From assembly GCA_037693485.1 (NCBI GenBank), contig CM075354.1:140825001-140889000 (forward strand): DNA of 64,000 bases. The letters run 5' to 3'. The DNA comes from Kitagawia praeruptora (Eukaryota > Streptophyta > Magnoliopsida > Apiales > Apiaceae). Under the pieces are notes generated by a model. The model saw only the letters and a program-made list of their open reading frames with translations, searched no databases and was not told where the DNA came from. This document shows, in pieces, positions 32,401 through 40,830 of this stretch (the first letter of the stretch is position 1; the number at the start of each line of letters is the position of its first letter). The translations under genes were made by a program, and so were the position numbers.

Positions 32401-33064
32401 AGGCATAGGCTCACACAGAGATAAAAGACAATATGTTGGTCCTAGAGATCCTTCTTCACTGTCTGTTCCAGGAGGTGGTGTCACTCAAGAGAGTTTAGAC
32501 AAACTGGAGTCAGTACAGCTTGTACATCAAAAGAGTCTAGAAAAGGATTTCTTGTTATATTTCATGGCTGATGGAACAGTATTTAAAGTCTCTGAAAAGG
32601 ATATCGAATTAAAATATGCTGAAGAACTTGAATATGTCCTGTATATTTTCAGAGTTAGAAATCAAAGAGCTCAGTCAGTTGTAAATGTGATTCAACAAAG
32701 AATGATTCAAAATCTTGCAAAAAGACAAATGAAATTCAACAGCAAGTATGTTCCTAAATACAGAGATTGGAATGGCAATCTGATTGAAATGGAGAAGGGG
32801 ACTACAAAGCTGAAAACAGATCTTGGAATTACTGTTCTGGATTTCAATGTAAAATCTGAAGAGGTGAAATACATCAGGTTGGGAAATGAGATGAGAAGAA
32901 ACAAAATCTACGATCTTAGAGCTGCTATCTATCAAACTGATGAGAATGATCCTCAGTTGAGAGAAATCAAAGAAGCTATGCAGATAGAGCTTGAAAATGC
33001 TGAAAGAAGGTTGCTTATAGACTATCTCAGAACAGTGCCTGATCTTCAAGAGATTAGAGATTAA
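29426..33064 (+). CDS. Sirevirus-1 ORF3 (so-called envelope-like protein)
   Basis: About 1212 residues are encoded from the ATG at 29426 (MATKAFDAAG); the counterpart ORF in Sirevirus-2 also begins MAT. An upstream in-frame ATG at 29381 would add 15 residues. An ordered N-terminal domain of about 230 residues (including LRKEWSFFFDCITRAFGKKT) is followed by a Pro/Thr-rich stretch with repeated NSEP/NTEP. Then come basic clusters (KPKRKKH, PIKKRR), a (V/I)PAE-type repeat at about residues 440-480, a coiled coil at about 670-760 and a C-terminal charged domain. Such ORFs after pol are known in Sireviruses and have been called envelope-like. I see no signal peptide or long hydrophobic segment, so a nuclear or structural role seems as likely. 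Function unknown. Confidence 0.85.
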   Translation: MATKAFDAAGLVFLPSNYAAPLENENAPQAFHLFQNFLNDSEIGTALTAPPTLSASQIATFWTNSEYDDGGEAGTPTIIFTHEESEYIITPTTVRDALDFETHTSYSVVGHDRLRTMLEQIGCAGNLNKIGSLRRPSLRKEWSFFFDCITRAFGKKTTNWDALPLDTLQIGHALLYGGNFDFGRLVLMNLGERLSESTTVYFARFCQLLFTACVPNIPIDEADVIQPFQVAKRMFTDLTNKDVTKQQIPELFMPLALQNYVNQPQDPQSPQQMPEPPETINSEPTPPTPTTTVPTTSQQPQPETLNSPQINSPPSNTEPLNTEALNTDTLHSEPAPTEPAKTKPKRKKHTAQNTKHSKAKQTLPGAVYTRRMKQHANRPSLSPPKESSSEDEEEIVVPIKKRRLILSDSDAENVVEAPEVVSQQTPTVEDTVNVEVSAKVDMPAENIVDDKVHIPAEVEMPAEDNVTVEIPTEDKMPVEEDQRDGLSPVHDVPESILDPVSPVVHVEAPGVADEPAVHVPEAVASHTELVSSQIQDKGDEATKANSVAEPVQHEVIIEKVAEVIAETVADTAQHSGSFKDGQAQGASDEDKSDSDANSDSFVSAPAQTDSKHTPFAQPCPSHAIEVEHLAKSAENWYKQDCIPKGRASEFVKQTAKQISNPEILSCLKATVVQVKTLEGNFADTKHEIASLKTEIQSRELKMERESKIKAVQLSKVQDTLFARLGKVEENQTALSAKVDSIANSLELITSILIPDDVKKGERVTKSKCKVSQTLTQKDDAGDGGASDKSKVLNSERQTLRSGKSFKSQSVGTNTETQGTSKTKSLELTSNPKTDEELAVKLFMEENAEGVTIEDAKAEEKSLQEKHLKALKSEKGKKNVKVAKAAKPVLKGIQIKEPVGTDQRMQVFRKPTDAEAKQKLKSIVTTSVDTHVVQKNENTTSVAAQVVTTPLLSSQLKSTFKRGAPHDPRLEATIPMDFADGRALSGKVGYNKEGIGSHRDKRQYVGPRDPSSLSVPGGGVTQESLDKLESVQLVHQKSLEKDFLLYFMADGTVFKVSEKDIELKYAEELEYVLYIFRVRNQRAQSVVNVIQQRMIQNLAKRQMKFNSKYVPKYRDWNGNLIEMEKGTTKLKTDLGITVLDFNVKSEEVKYIRLGNEMRRNKIYDLRAAIYQTDENDPQLREIKEAMQIELENAERRLLIDYLRTVPDLQEIRD
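30745..30865 (+). repeat. In-frame PAE repeat inside ORF3
   Basis: Five imperfect copies of ATGCCTGCAGAGGAT (encoding MPAED and variants IPAEV, IPTED, MPVEE) lie within 120 bases. The low-complexity acidic segment is not found at the equivalent place in Sirevirus-2. Confidence 0.7.
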
Positions 33065-33208
33065 AGTCTGTAAGAATTTTCTTATTTCATGTAGAATTTG
33101 TTAAGTAATAGCTTAAACTCTGTTTGTATGTTAAACACTGTAAACTTTGTATTTGTTTTGACATCATCATTTACTGTAAAACTTGTACATTCTTGCTAAT
33201 GGACAAGT

Positions 33209-33218
33209 TGGGGGAGAT
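33209..33218 (+). other. Polypurine tract of Sirevirus-1
   Basis: TGGGGGAGAT immediately precedes the 3' LTR and would prime plus-strand DNA synthesis. The same GGGGGAGATT motif is at the equivalent place in Sirevirus-2 (minus strand, 40657-40668). Confidence 0.85.
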
Positions 33219-33727
33219 TGTTAGAAATGATTGATGAAAACAGTGTTTGGAAGCTAAAGTCAGAAAACAGAGTTTAGCTGGAAGCAGTCAGAGTTTGATT
33301 AAACACTGACTGGAAGCGCAAACAGAGTTTGTTAAACTCTGTAGCGGTATTGTCTGAAGAGTCAACAGTGTTTGAAGATTGATAAATATGGAAGCAATAT
33401 CTTTGAAGATTGGAAAGCTGTCAAAGAGATTGAGTTGACTTGGAAGACTGAAGCAATCGTGATTGATATCAATTGTATAGCTTGATTTTAGGAGTATCAG
33501 TTACTGATTGTACGAAGCTGTATGTTCTATAAATACAGTTAGGTTAACCCTAGAAGGGTAGTCGAACATTGAGTTATTCATCCATTGTAACCTAAGCAGC
33601 TCTCTGTGATATTTACATCACTGAGAGAGGAATTATTAATTCCAAACAGTTTTTAATTGTTAAACAGTGTGTTCTTGTTAAGTTACTCATACAGTATTTG
33701 ATTGCTTATTGTGTATTCGACCTAACA
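33219..33727 (+). repeat. Sirevirus-1 3' LTR (509 bp)
   Basis: It reads as identical to 12633-13141. It is followed by the GAAAT duplication at 33728-33732 and then by the resumed Helitron C repeats. Confidence 0.93.
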
Positions 33728-33850
33728 GAAATCGAACATGGGGTGAAATTAAATTAAATAATAAATCTTGTATAATTATGTAATTGGAAGGGATCGAACC
33801 CCGAGTTAAGTGATAACCAAATTTGGTACTTTTGGTACTTTGGTACTTTA

Positions 33851-34526
33851 GAGCATCTCCAAGATGCTCTCTATTGTGGCTCTTAACTCAAAAAATGAGG
33901 AGAGAGAATAAAAATCAAGCTCCAAGAGACTCTTAGAGGCTCTTTAAAAAGTTAAGAGCTTCTTCTCTTTTCTCTATTTTAGGAGCAACTAGTAGCTCTT
34001 AACTTAATATTTTATTAGTAAAATAATGATTCTTCTCTCTCATCTATTGATTGTTTGTACAAGTGGAATTGAAATATGAATAAAATATAAAATAAAGAGC
34101 CATAATAGAGAGTATTGTTGGAGTTGACACACAAATTAATGTAATAACTTGCTAAGAGCTTAATTATTTATAATATATTTAGGAGTGGCAAATGATCAAA
34201 AGAGAACTCTTTTTTTGAAGAAAACTAAGGTACTAATCCTAACCATTGGATGTATTATAATCAATGGCCCCGCCAGGGGCACCCACACACTAATCAAATA
34301 CACCCTCACACACACAATCCCACCTAATCCCCTCCGTTTTTAATTTGATTTTTCCCGTCAATCGGTGATATTTTTTTAAAATCTAATTTCACCACATTTT
34401 TCACCATCTCCCAACGATCAATTTGAATACCATATGTGCTATATTTTAATTTAGTTTTCTAAGTTCTCCTTTTAAAGGGGTTTTCTCTAGATCCTTACTC
34501 GAGCTAAGAGACTCTTGGAGATGCTC
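33851..34526. mobile_element. Harbinger-like MITE (GAGCATCTCCAAG termini)
   Basis: GAGCATCTCCAAG at 33851 and CTTGGAGATGCTC ending at 34526 are perfect inverted termini, flanked by TTA at 33848-33850 and 34527-34529. The 676-bp body has no transposase. The middle (about 34180-34490) carries a partial second inverted pair (AGAGAACT.../...AGTTCTC) and a CCCCGCCAGGGG palindrome, and may be a further nested MITE. Confidence 0.7.
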
Positions 34527-34614
34527 TTAGTACTATTGTGTACCATTAAAACATGGTTTTGCACATTAATATAGAGTATAGATTAAAGAAATCCTTTTGC
34601 GTTTGAGTTAGACC

Positions 34615-35120
34615 CGGCAATTTTCGACACGACACGAAAAAACGACACGAAACGACACGAAAATTTAGTGTCATGGATTTGCATTTTTAGTACACGACAC
34701 GAAAGTACACGAACACGAAAGTACACGACCGAGATTTAGTGTCGGGTTTGGGTTTACCCTTCAAGTACACGACACGACACGAAGTACACGAAATAAATAA
34801 ATAAATAAATAAATATATATAAATAATTAACTGTTTTGTTTTGTTGGTATTAGATATTAGATATTTTAATATTTTTATTAGACATTTAACATTTATATTT
34901 GTGATTATACATAAATTTATAATAATATTTATAAATACTATGTAAAAATACATTTTTAATATATATTTGTAAAAATATAATCGAAAATTGTAATATTTTA
35001 ATATATTTATATATTTATTTTTATTCTTATTATTAATTAAAATAACACGAAACACGACACGAAACGTACACGAACACGAAAGTACACGAACACGAAATGA
35101 CACGAACCCTAAACGGGTGG
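34615..35120. repeat. ACACGA-type simple repeats flanking an AT-rich core
   Basis: At 34628-34790 and again at 35043-35105 the DNA is built of CGACACGA, GTACACGA and AACACGAA units, with TTTAGTGTCGGGTTTGGG between them. An AAAT microsatellite and an AT-rich core separate the blocks. The minus-strand ORF at 34687-35103 is a translation of the repeat and not a gene. Confidence 0.7.
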
Positions 35121-35530
35121 GTTTGGGTTTAGCATTTTGAGTAGACTAATATTTTAACTATAAATCCACATTTAATTAAAAAACTTCCAATAAATCAACA
35201 TTTAGATGGTTATTTGTTACCATAATTTCGCTTATTTCTTATTTTAAATTAAATTAAGAGGATATCTCGATAAATATGAATTTAGTTAAGAGGTTAGGGA
35301 GCCTGAGATATTCAGGTAAATTCAGAATGTTTTAATTAATCCTACGGGTCCACTAAAATTTAAAGAATATTTTGTATGTATCTCAGTAAAAGTTTCCTAA
35401 GATCTATCTTAGGATCCTTTTTTTCTTTAGTTAAACTAACATATTAAGAACCCTATTAAAGAAAAATGAACACAAAAATTTACATTTATAAACAAAAAAA
35501 AATGACCGTTAATTTGTTACTAACTTACTA
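35121..35530. other. AT-rich intergenic DNA, nothing recognised
   Basis: No ORF of note, repeat boundary or RNA gene could be identified. Confidence 0.4.
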
Positions 35531-35566
35531 CTCCCTTTGTCCCAACAGATTCTTTACAGTTAGTTA

Positions 35567-35824
35567 CTCCCTCCGTCTCATAATATGTTTCATGTTTTTA
35601 AAAACACGTTTGCCAACGCACACTTTTGATCGTTAATATCTTGAATTTCATATTAGTACTAAATATAAAAACTTCACTGTATTAAAGTACTCATAAATAC
35701 GAATCCAACAAGATCACTCATGACTATATTTTGTCTTATAAATTATGCGTAAATTAGTAGTCAATCGCTTATAATAAATAATAACAAAAGTCAAAATGAG
35801 AAACATAATGTGAGACAGAGGGAG
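35567..35824. mobile_element. Stowaway (Tc1/mariner-type) MITE
   Basis: CTCCCTCCGTCTCATAATAT and its inverse ending AGACAGAGGGAG are flanked by TA (35565-35566 and 35825-35826), the hallmark of Stowaway elements. About 258 bp, no coding capacity. Confidence 0.8.
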
Positions 35825-35873
35825 TACTATTTTGGGACGTCCCACCCATTTCTTTACTTTACCAAAAATAATA

Positions 35874-36103
35874 CTCCCTCTGTTTTTTTTTATATAACGC
35901 TTGACTTTTTGCACACAAATCCAAGTGCTTTGACCGGGCACTTATAATTATTATTTTTAAAATTTCTTTTTTTGAATTAAAATACACAATAAATATTTTA
36001 ATTCACAAAAAGAAAATTTTAAAAATAATAATTTTAAGTACCCGGTCAAAGCACTTGAAAATGTGTGCAAAAAGTCAAACGTCATATAAAAAAATAGAGG
36101 GAG
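35874..36103. mobile_element. Stowaway MITE folding as a near-complete hairpin
   Basis: CTCCCTCTG at 35874 and its inverse AGAGGGAG ending 36103 are flanked by TA. Almost the whole 230 bp pairs with itself, for example AAGTGCTTTGACCGGGCACT at 35921 against CCCGGTCAAAGCACTT at 36041. Such a transcript would form long double-stranded RNA. Confidence 0.8.
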
Positions 36104-36312
36104 TAGCTTTTAACAATAAAATACATTATTACATCCACTACTTCATTCCACTTTTTCAACCCTTTACACTATTATACTCATTACTTCACTTATTTTAACA
36201 ATAAAATCACTATTACACCCACTACTTCATTTATTTTAACAATATTATACCAATTATTATATATTTGTCTTATCCTCCATGCTTAGCTGAGATCCCACTG
36301 GAACGGAGGAAG

Positions 36313-36482
36313 TATAAAATAGAGCCGTTGCACTTTTGTAGTGCCAAAAGGAAGGTATCTGGCAAGAAAAAAAACTAAAAATAGGGGGACCCACAAAATT
36401 GTTGCCCGTTAATTAGTCCAGTAAATTTGAATGCCAAGGGAACATGAAAAATTGATGGCTTCAGTTTAGCACTGCTGCATAA
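36313..36482. other. Short intergenic stretch
   Basis: Nothing is recognised between the Stowaway cluster and the LINE tail. Confidence 0.4.
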
Positions 36483-36600
36483 TTTTTTTTTTTTTGAAGC
36501 TAGAGAATTTTTATAAAAGGAATAAAGGATACAATCCCTACTACATCATCAACTATAGCTGGGGACGTAAGGACAATCTCGGAACATACTACTGAACCCA
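36483..36600 (-). mobile_element. LINE 3' tail fragment
   Basis: On the minus strand the sequence ends with TATAAAAATTCTCTAGCTTC followed by an A-run of about 13, the typical 3' end of plant LINEs. No reverse transcriptase frame remains, so this is a short 5'-truncated insertion. The 5' limit is approximate. Confidence 0.5.
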
Positions 36601-37189
36601 GCTGAAGCCAGACTATCTAACTTGGAAATAGACTACAGCTAAGAACAGAAAACCTTTAACGTGCTATTCACATTTTTCAAGTCAACTAAATTCATACCAA
36701 CTACTCGGTATTATATTCAGTGATAATTACTTGTACAGTTGTACCTAACTAAAATTTGTCCAACATAATAAATTTAAAAGCGGGGGACGGCTGAGTCTTC
36801 ATATAAACAATACATTAAAATGAAACCATGACTGCTGACAGGTGTTTTTGGAGGCATCATATCAGAGCGGTGAATTCTCTTTTAGGGAGCGGTTCCGTCG
36901 TAGAGAACCTCAGAGTTGGGTCTCGGTTAACTTTATCGTAGTAGTTTGGCTTTTTCGTTTGCATTTGTCGTTATTATTGTCGTCGGTTTGGTCTGTTGTC
37001 GTTTGCTTGTGGTTTATTATGCAGGGAGCCCATCCAGAACTATAGCGGAGAGCATGTAGGATCTGAGTAACGTAATTTCAAACAGGCGAGTAGGTCCCAT
37101 GTGGAGAATGCCATGGGCTCAGGTATTGCTGTGTACATTTTCATACCATTTAGATTCCTGTGTATATATCACCCACCATTTTTGTCGTG

Positions 37190-37321
37190 CACGTAGCCGA
37201 GGGTCTTCACGGAAACAGCCTCCCTGCTTTAAAAAACGGGGGCATGGTCTGCGTACATCTTACCCTCCCCAGATCCTACTCTGAGCGGGATATACTGGGT
37301 ATGTTTGGTTTGGTTTGGTTA
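37190..37321 (+). mobile_element. Au-like SINE, 3' part
   Basis: The text GAGGGTCTTCACGGAAACAG, GGTCTGCGTACATCTTACCC, TCCCCAGATCCTACTCTG and ATACTGGGTATG is the conserved body of plant Au-type SINEs. It ends with a TTGGT-repeat tail. The tRNA-derived head is not convincing, so the copy is truncated or diverged upstream, possibly from about 37060 (GTAGGTCCCATGTGGAGAAT). Confidence 0.75.
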
Positions 37322-37434
37322 TTAAAATCCTTTTATAATTAATGAGTTACTAATTGACAAATTTCGTGGTAAGCCAGCATCGTTAGAAATAAGCTTGAAC
37401 TATCTCAACTTGGAATTACTTATTTAGCTTTTAC

Positions 37435-37690
37435 ATTATTTTATAAAAATGTTAGTTTTTTGTAAAATATATTTACTAAAATTGTCCTGTTTTATGATTA
37501 TCATACTTTTTTTATTAAAAAATTACATTATCTTACGATGCGATGCACTTAATTCATTATTTAACTTATAAATTATTTTATTAAAATGTTAGTTTTTTGT
37601 AGAATATATTTACTAAATTTGTCCAGTTTTATGATTATCATACTTTTTTTTTATTAAAAAAATCATATTATCTTACGATGGAATAATTTT
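37435..37690. repeat. Tandem duplication of an approximately 130-bp AT-rich unit
   Basis: Two copies (about 37437-37541 and 37569-37682) share AAAATGTTAGTTTTTTGTA, TTTTATGATTATCATACTT and ATTATCTTACGATG in order. No coding capacity. Confidence 0.7.
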
Positions 37691-38915
37691 TTTTCCCAAA
37701 ATGATTGCATTTTACATTTAATGTTTCAACATACATAATTATTCATTTTTTTCTCACTAACAATTCTTTTGTATTATTTTAAATTTTTAGGATGTGTTTT
37801 TTATCTTCTAAATTTGCCAAAATTGTTTGTTTTAATAAATTTTTCTTTGGTAATGTTGTTAAAGTATTTCCTCTCTACTAAATTTTTCTAAATGCTTCAT
37901 TTGTCTTAAATTGTTATTTATTTTTAATGATATTATAAATGCACTTTTGTAATTTGTTTAAAAACTTTTTTGTTAAGAACTTTGTCCAAGGTTTTTTTCT
38001 AAATTTAAAAAATTATCTTAGTTTGTTACTGAAAGATGTTATGCGGATCATTAATTATTAGCATTTTTCTTTTTTACGAATTTTATCATGAATCTCAATG
38101 ATAAATAATGTGCACTTTATTTGGAATTCTATTATTTTTTTATGAATTGTGCATATTCTCAATCATATATGATTGCACAAACGTAAAAGTGATTGATTTT
38201 TTGGGCATAATTAAAGATTATATTTCTCAAAATCAATTACCATCTTCCTTTTTTCTCAATGTTTAGTTTCTCTTTTATTTTACTGTAACGTTTTTTGTAG
38301 AGATTAAAGTTGTTATACTTTAATATTTAGTTTCTTAAATGTTTTTATTACACTTTAATGTTTTTTTTAAATGTTTAATGTCTTCTTTTAATGTTGTTGA
38401 AGTTCCTTGCTGAAATGCTATTGTTAATTTGTAGTTTCTTGTTGTTACGGGTCGTTACGGGTCGTAATGTGTATCGTAATGTTGTTGTACATTATGATTT
38501 ATATCTTTTTTTTTATTTAGTATTAGATATTCCTATCCTTTTAAATGTCTTATTAGAAAAAGTTAATAATATGATTTTTATAATTTAAGAAAATATTTAT
38601 TTGTTTCTTTTTTTTAAAAAAAGTTGAGTAATGATATTTTTTTAAAAAAATTTGTGCAAATACATTATTTAACATTTTTTTAAATAACATGGAAAATATC
38701 AGGTTGTGTATAAATTAATTTATGTTTTTTATAAAGTTTTATTCGTATAATTTATTGTAAAAAAACAGAACTTTGCAAATGCATTATTTAATTATTTTAA
38801 CTATTTCATCTTGGCACATAATTGTCTCGCTTTCGCTTTCCAGTTGAATTCTTTTACATGCAAAAGAGTTCATCTTGTCTCATTTCTTGTTACTACCTTT
38901 GCATTAGATGTTAAT
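37691..38915. other. AT-rich intergenic DNA, no gene
   Basis: A long A/T-rich stretch with homopolymer runs. A short GTTACGGGTCGTTACGGGTC doublet occurs near 38445. The ORF at 38391-38588 has no recognisable features. Confidence 0.4.
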
Positions 38916-38919
38916 TATA

Positions 38920-39150
38920 ATATAATATAATTTTTATAATATAATATAATCTTAATATAATCTTGATCGTTGAATTAATTTAATATCATATCCATCCAAT
39001 GGTGGTTATTCTTTTCGCAGTAGTATAAGTATAGCCAACCAAATAACATAATATAATCTTTTATAATATAATAATATAATCTTGATCGTTGATTTAATTT
39101 AATATCATATATATTCAATGGTGGTTATTTTTTTCGCGGTAGTATAGCCA
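38920..39150. repeat. Tandem AT-rich units, also present on the other side of Sirevirus-2
   Basis: Two units share ATAATCTTGATCGTTGA, ATTTAATATCATAT, CAATGGTGGTTATT and TTTCGCGGTAGTATA (or TTTCGCAG). A further copy lies at about 57010-57160, 18 kb away and beyond Sirevirus-2. The units therefore predate the insertion or belong to a dispersed family. Confidence 0.7.
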
Positions 39151-39175
39151 CGTCATCAATGATGACATGGCAGGC

Positions 39176-39207
39176 GACGTGGCAGTACCACGTGGCACTG
39201 CCACGTC
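39176..39207. other. Perfect hairpin with a central CACGTG
   Basis: GACGTGGCAGT (39176-39186) and ACTGCCACGTC (39197-39207) pair perfectly across a 10-base loop holding CCACGTGG. Several more CCACGT/ACGTGG words lie within 39150-39240. In plants CACGTG is a G-box core, but nothing shows this is a working promoter. Confidence 0.5.
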
Positions 39208-39381
39208 AGCAGGTTTCCACGTTAGCATTGGGTTCCCACGTTAGTGTTGGTGCAGATTTTTTTTATAGAACCAAAAAAATTTGGTCTTTTTTTTTATAGA
39301 AAAAAAAATGAACTTTTGGTTCTGTCATAGAATCAGAAATTAGTGGTTCTCTACGATTTTCCATGGTTCTCCACGTAATGT

Positions 39382-40656
39382 TATTGAGTATTGAATACAG
39401 TAAAAGAATACAGAGGGGGGGGGTGAATGGATTCTTGAACTTTTCTTGTTCGAGTCTATGTAGCAAGTAAGTGTTTGTGTGTGCAAGAGTGAAGGTGCAG
39501 ATAAAGAACAACACAAGACACAATATCACTTTAATCTAATGTATTATTAGATAAAGGTTGCTACAATCTGTGAATACAAATGATAGTATTCTCAGCTTCG
39601 TTTTTCTTAGAGAGATACAGCTTACAGTGTATGAAAAACTTGACTCACAAAGTTAATGACTAAGGAAGTGAGGATGTATCCTTATATAGAACATGGATAC
39701 ACCCTACTTACTACAAATAAGGTAGCTGAACAAATTACTTTCTAGTCTGTCTATCCTTTTTGAGTAAGTGTCCAAACGGTTACAGATTTGACTTTGTAAA
39801 GCCTGTTCAGATCCACTTCTTTAGCCCCTTGTCTCTTCTATATCTCTCCAAGCTTCCTTGTAGACTTTCCAGAGCACATTACAGATTGTGGTCCATAAAG
39901 TGCATTGGCTTGTTGCAGGTTTCTGACTTGTACAATTTCTTCAGTATTTTGTCTCCAAGAATGTATTCGAGAAATGACTAAGTAAGTGATTCGAGAACTA
40001 GAATTGACTTGTTCGATAACTCTGAGTTCTCGAACACTGTTATATTGACATGTCGAACCACTTCTCGAATAGCTTTTTTCCATCAGGATTCCTTGAGTTG
40101 TCGAATAGAACATTTGACTTATCGAATAGCTTTCTGAGTCCTTGAGATATCGAATGGAACTTTGACTTGTTGACTCTTTGAGAACTCGAATACCACTTTG
40201 ACTCTTTGACTTCTTGAGTTCTCGAATAGAGTAGTAGACATATCGAATCTCTGAGATATCGAATGAGATATCGAACAGTGTATTCAGAGATATCGAATAG
40301 TGTCTTGAAATATCGAATCCCTGACTTCTCAAATGCTGGACTTCTCGAATAGACAAATATACTTCTCGAATTGGTACTTAGGCAAATTCTTCATTTCTTC
40401 AAATCCCAACTGTGATTATTTGACAGTCTTTATCTTATTGCTTGAGGCATGAACCTTGGAACTTCCTTCAAGCATTATTCTAGACTCTATAAGTACAGTT
40501 ACACAACTAGGATTTGATGCCTACTACAAGTACAATACAAACAGAAACTCTACAACTAGAGGTTCCCTCAGTTAAGAGGTAATGTAAGTAATGCAAAGCA
40601 TTACAAACAATTAGGCTTGTTATTTGATGTAAACAGGCATGCCTCTGTGACTAACA
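39382..40656 (-). repeat. Sirevirus-2 3' LTR
   Basis: Bounded by CTAACA at 40656 and the mutated terminus TATTGAG at 39382 (TGTTGAG in the partner LTR). Positions 39965-40375 contain about 19 copies of TTCGAGAA, TCTCGAAT or ATATCGAAT words in both orientations. Confidence 0.9.
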
Positions 40657-40668
40657 ATCTCCCCCAAA
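40657..40668 (-). other. Polypurine tract of Sirevirus-2
   Basis: On the minus strand TTTGGGGGAGAT directly precedes TGTTAGTC at the LTR start. Confidence 0.8.
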
Positions 40669-40830
40669 TTGTGAGTAAGACCCTTAGTCACAATTTCATG
40701 TCTGATAACAAGCCTAACATACATAAGGATAAAACTTTAAAAGTACAGGTATGTAGATTGATTAAAGAAAGTACATAGAAGTGTTCTTACAAGTTAAGAG
40801 AAACTACTAGCCATATCCTTTTGGATTCAT

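Larger units (their letters stand above)
12633..33727 (+). mobile_element. Sirevirus-1: full-length Copia (SIRE/Maximus type) with nested insertion
   Basis: The element has two 509-bp LTRs that are identical as read, an initiator-Met primer site, gag, pol in Copia order (protease, integrase, reverse transcriptase, RNase H), a 2-kb spacer, a large third ORF and a purine tract. It is flanked by a GAAAT duplication. Without the inner 8.6-kb Copia and its duplicated 5 bp it would be about 12.5 kb. The extra ORF after pol and the large gag with several zinc knuckles are the marks of the Sirevirus genus. LTR identity implies very recent insertion. Confidence 0.93.
12131..34582 (-). mobile_element. 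Helitron C, interrupted by Sirevirus-1 and a MITE
   Basis: On the minus strand the 3' end is the hairpin CCGTG-CGAAT-CACGG (12143-12157), a short spacer and CTAG at 12131-12134, with A outside. The 5' end is TCTATACTCTATATTAATG ending at 34582, with T outside. Removing Sirevirus-1 and the MITE leaves about 0.7 kb. The interior is made of direct repeats (12245-12632, resuming 33728-33815) with words such as GAACCCCTTATAGGAAATCG and AATAAATCTTGTATAATTAT. No Rep/helicase ORF is present. Confidence 0.6.
35531..36312. mobile_element. Stowaway MITE hosting two others
   Basis: CTCCCTTTGTCCCA at 35531 and GGAACGGAGGAAG ending at 36312 are degenerate Stowaway termini bordered by TA. The outer body includes GGGACGTCCCACCCATTTCT at 35834 and the AACAATAAAATCAC-type repeats at 36111-36240. 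Confidence 0.6.

Noticed and set aside
34687..35103. 138-residue minus-strand ORF with repeated Cys/Arg/Val
   Set aside because: Direct translation of ACACGA-type simple repeats and an AT-rich core.
36842..37045. Short ORF upstream of the SINE
   Set aside because: No family resemblance. The text ATATCAGAGCGGTGAATTC looks tRNA- or primer-site-like but has no LTR beside it.
39838..40356. 172-residue ORF in the Sirevirus-2 LTR, Ser/Arg/Ile-rich
   Set aside because: Translation of the TCGA-centred repeats; its partner in the other LTR is broken in a different place.
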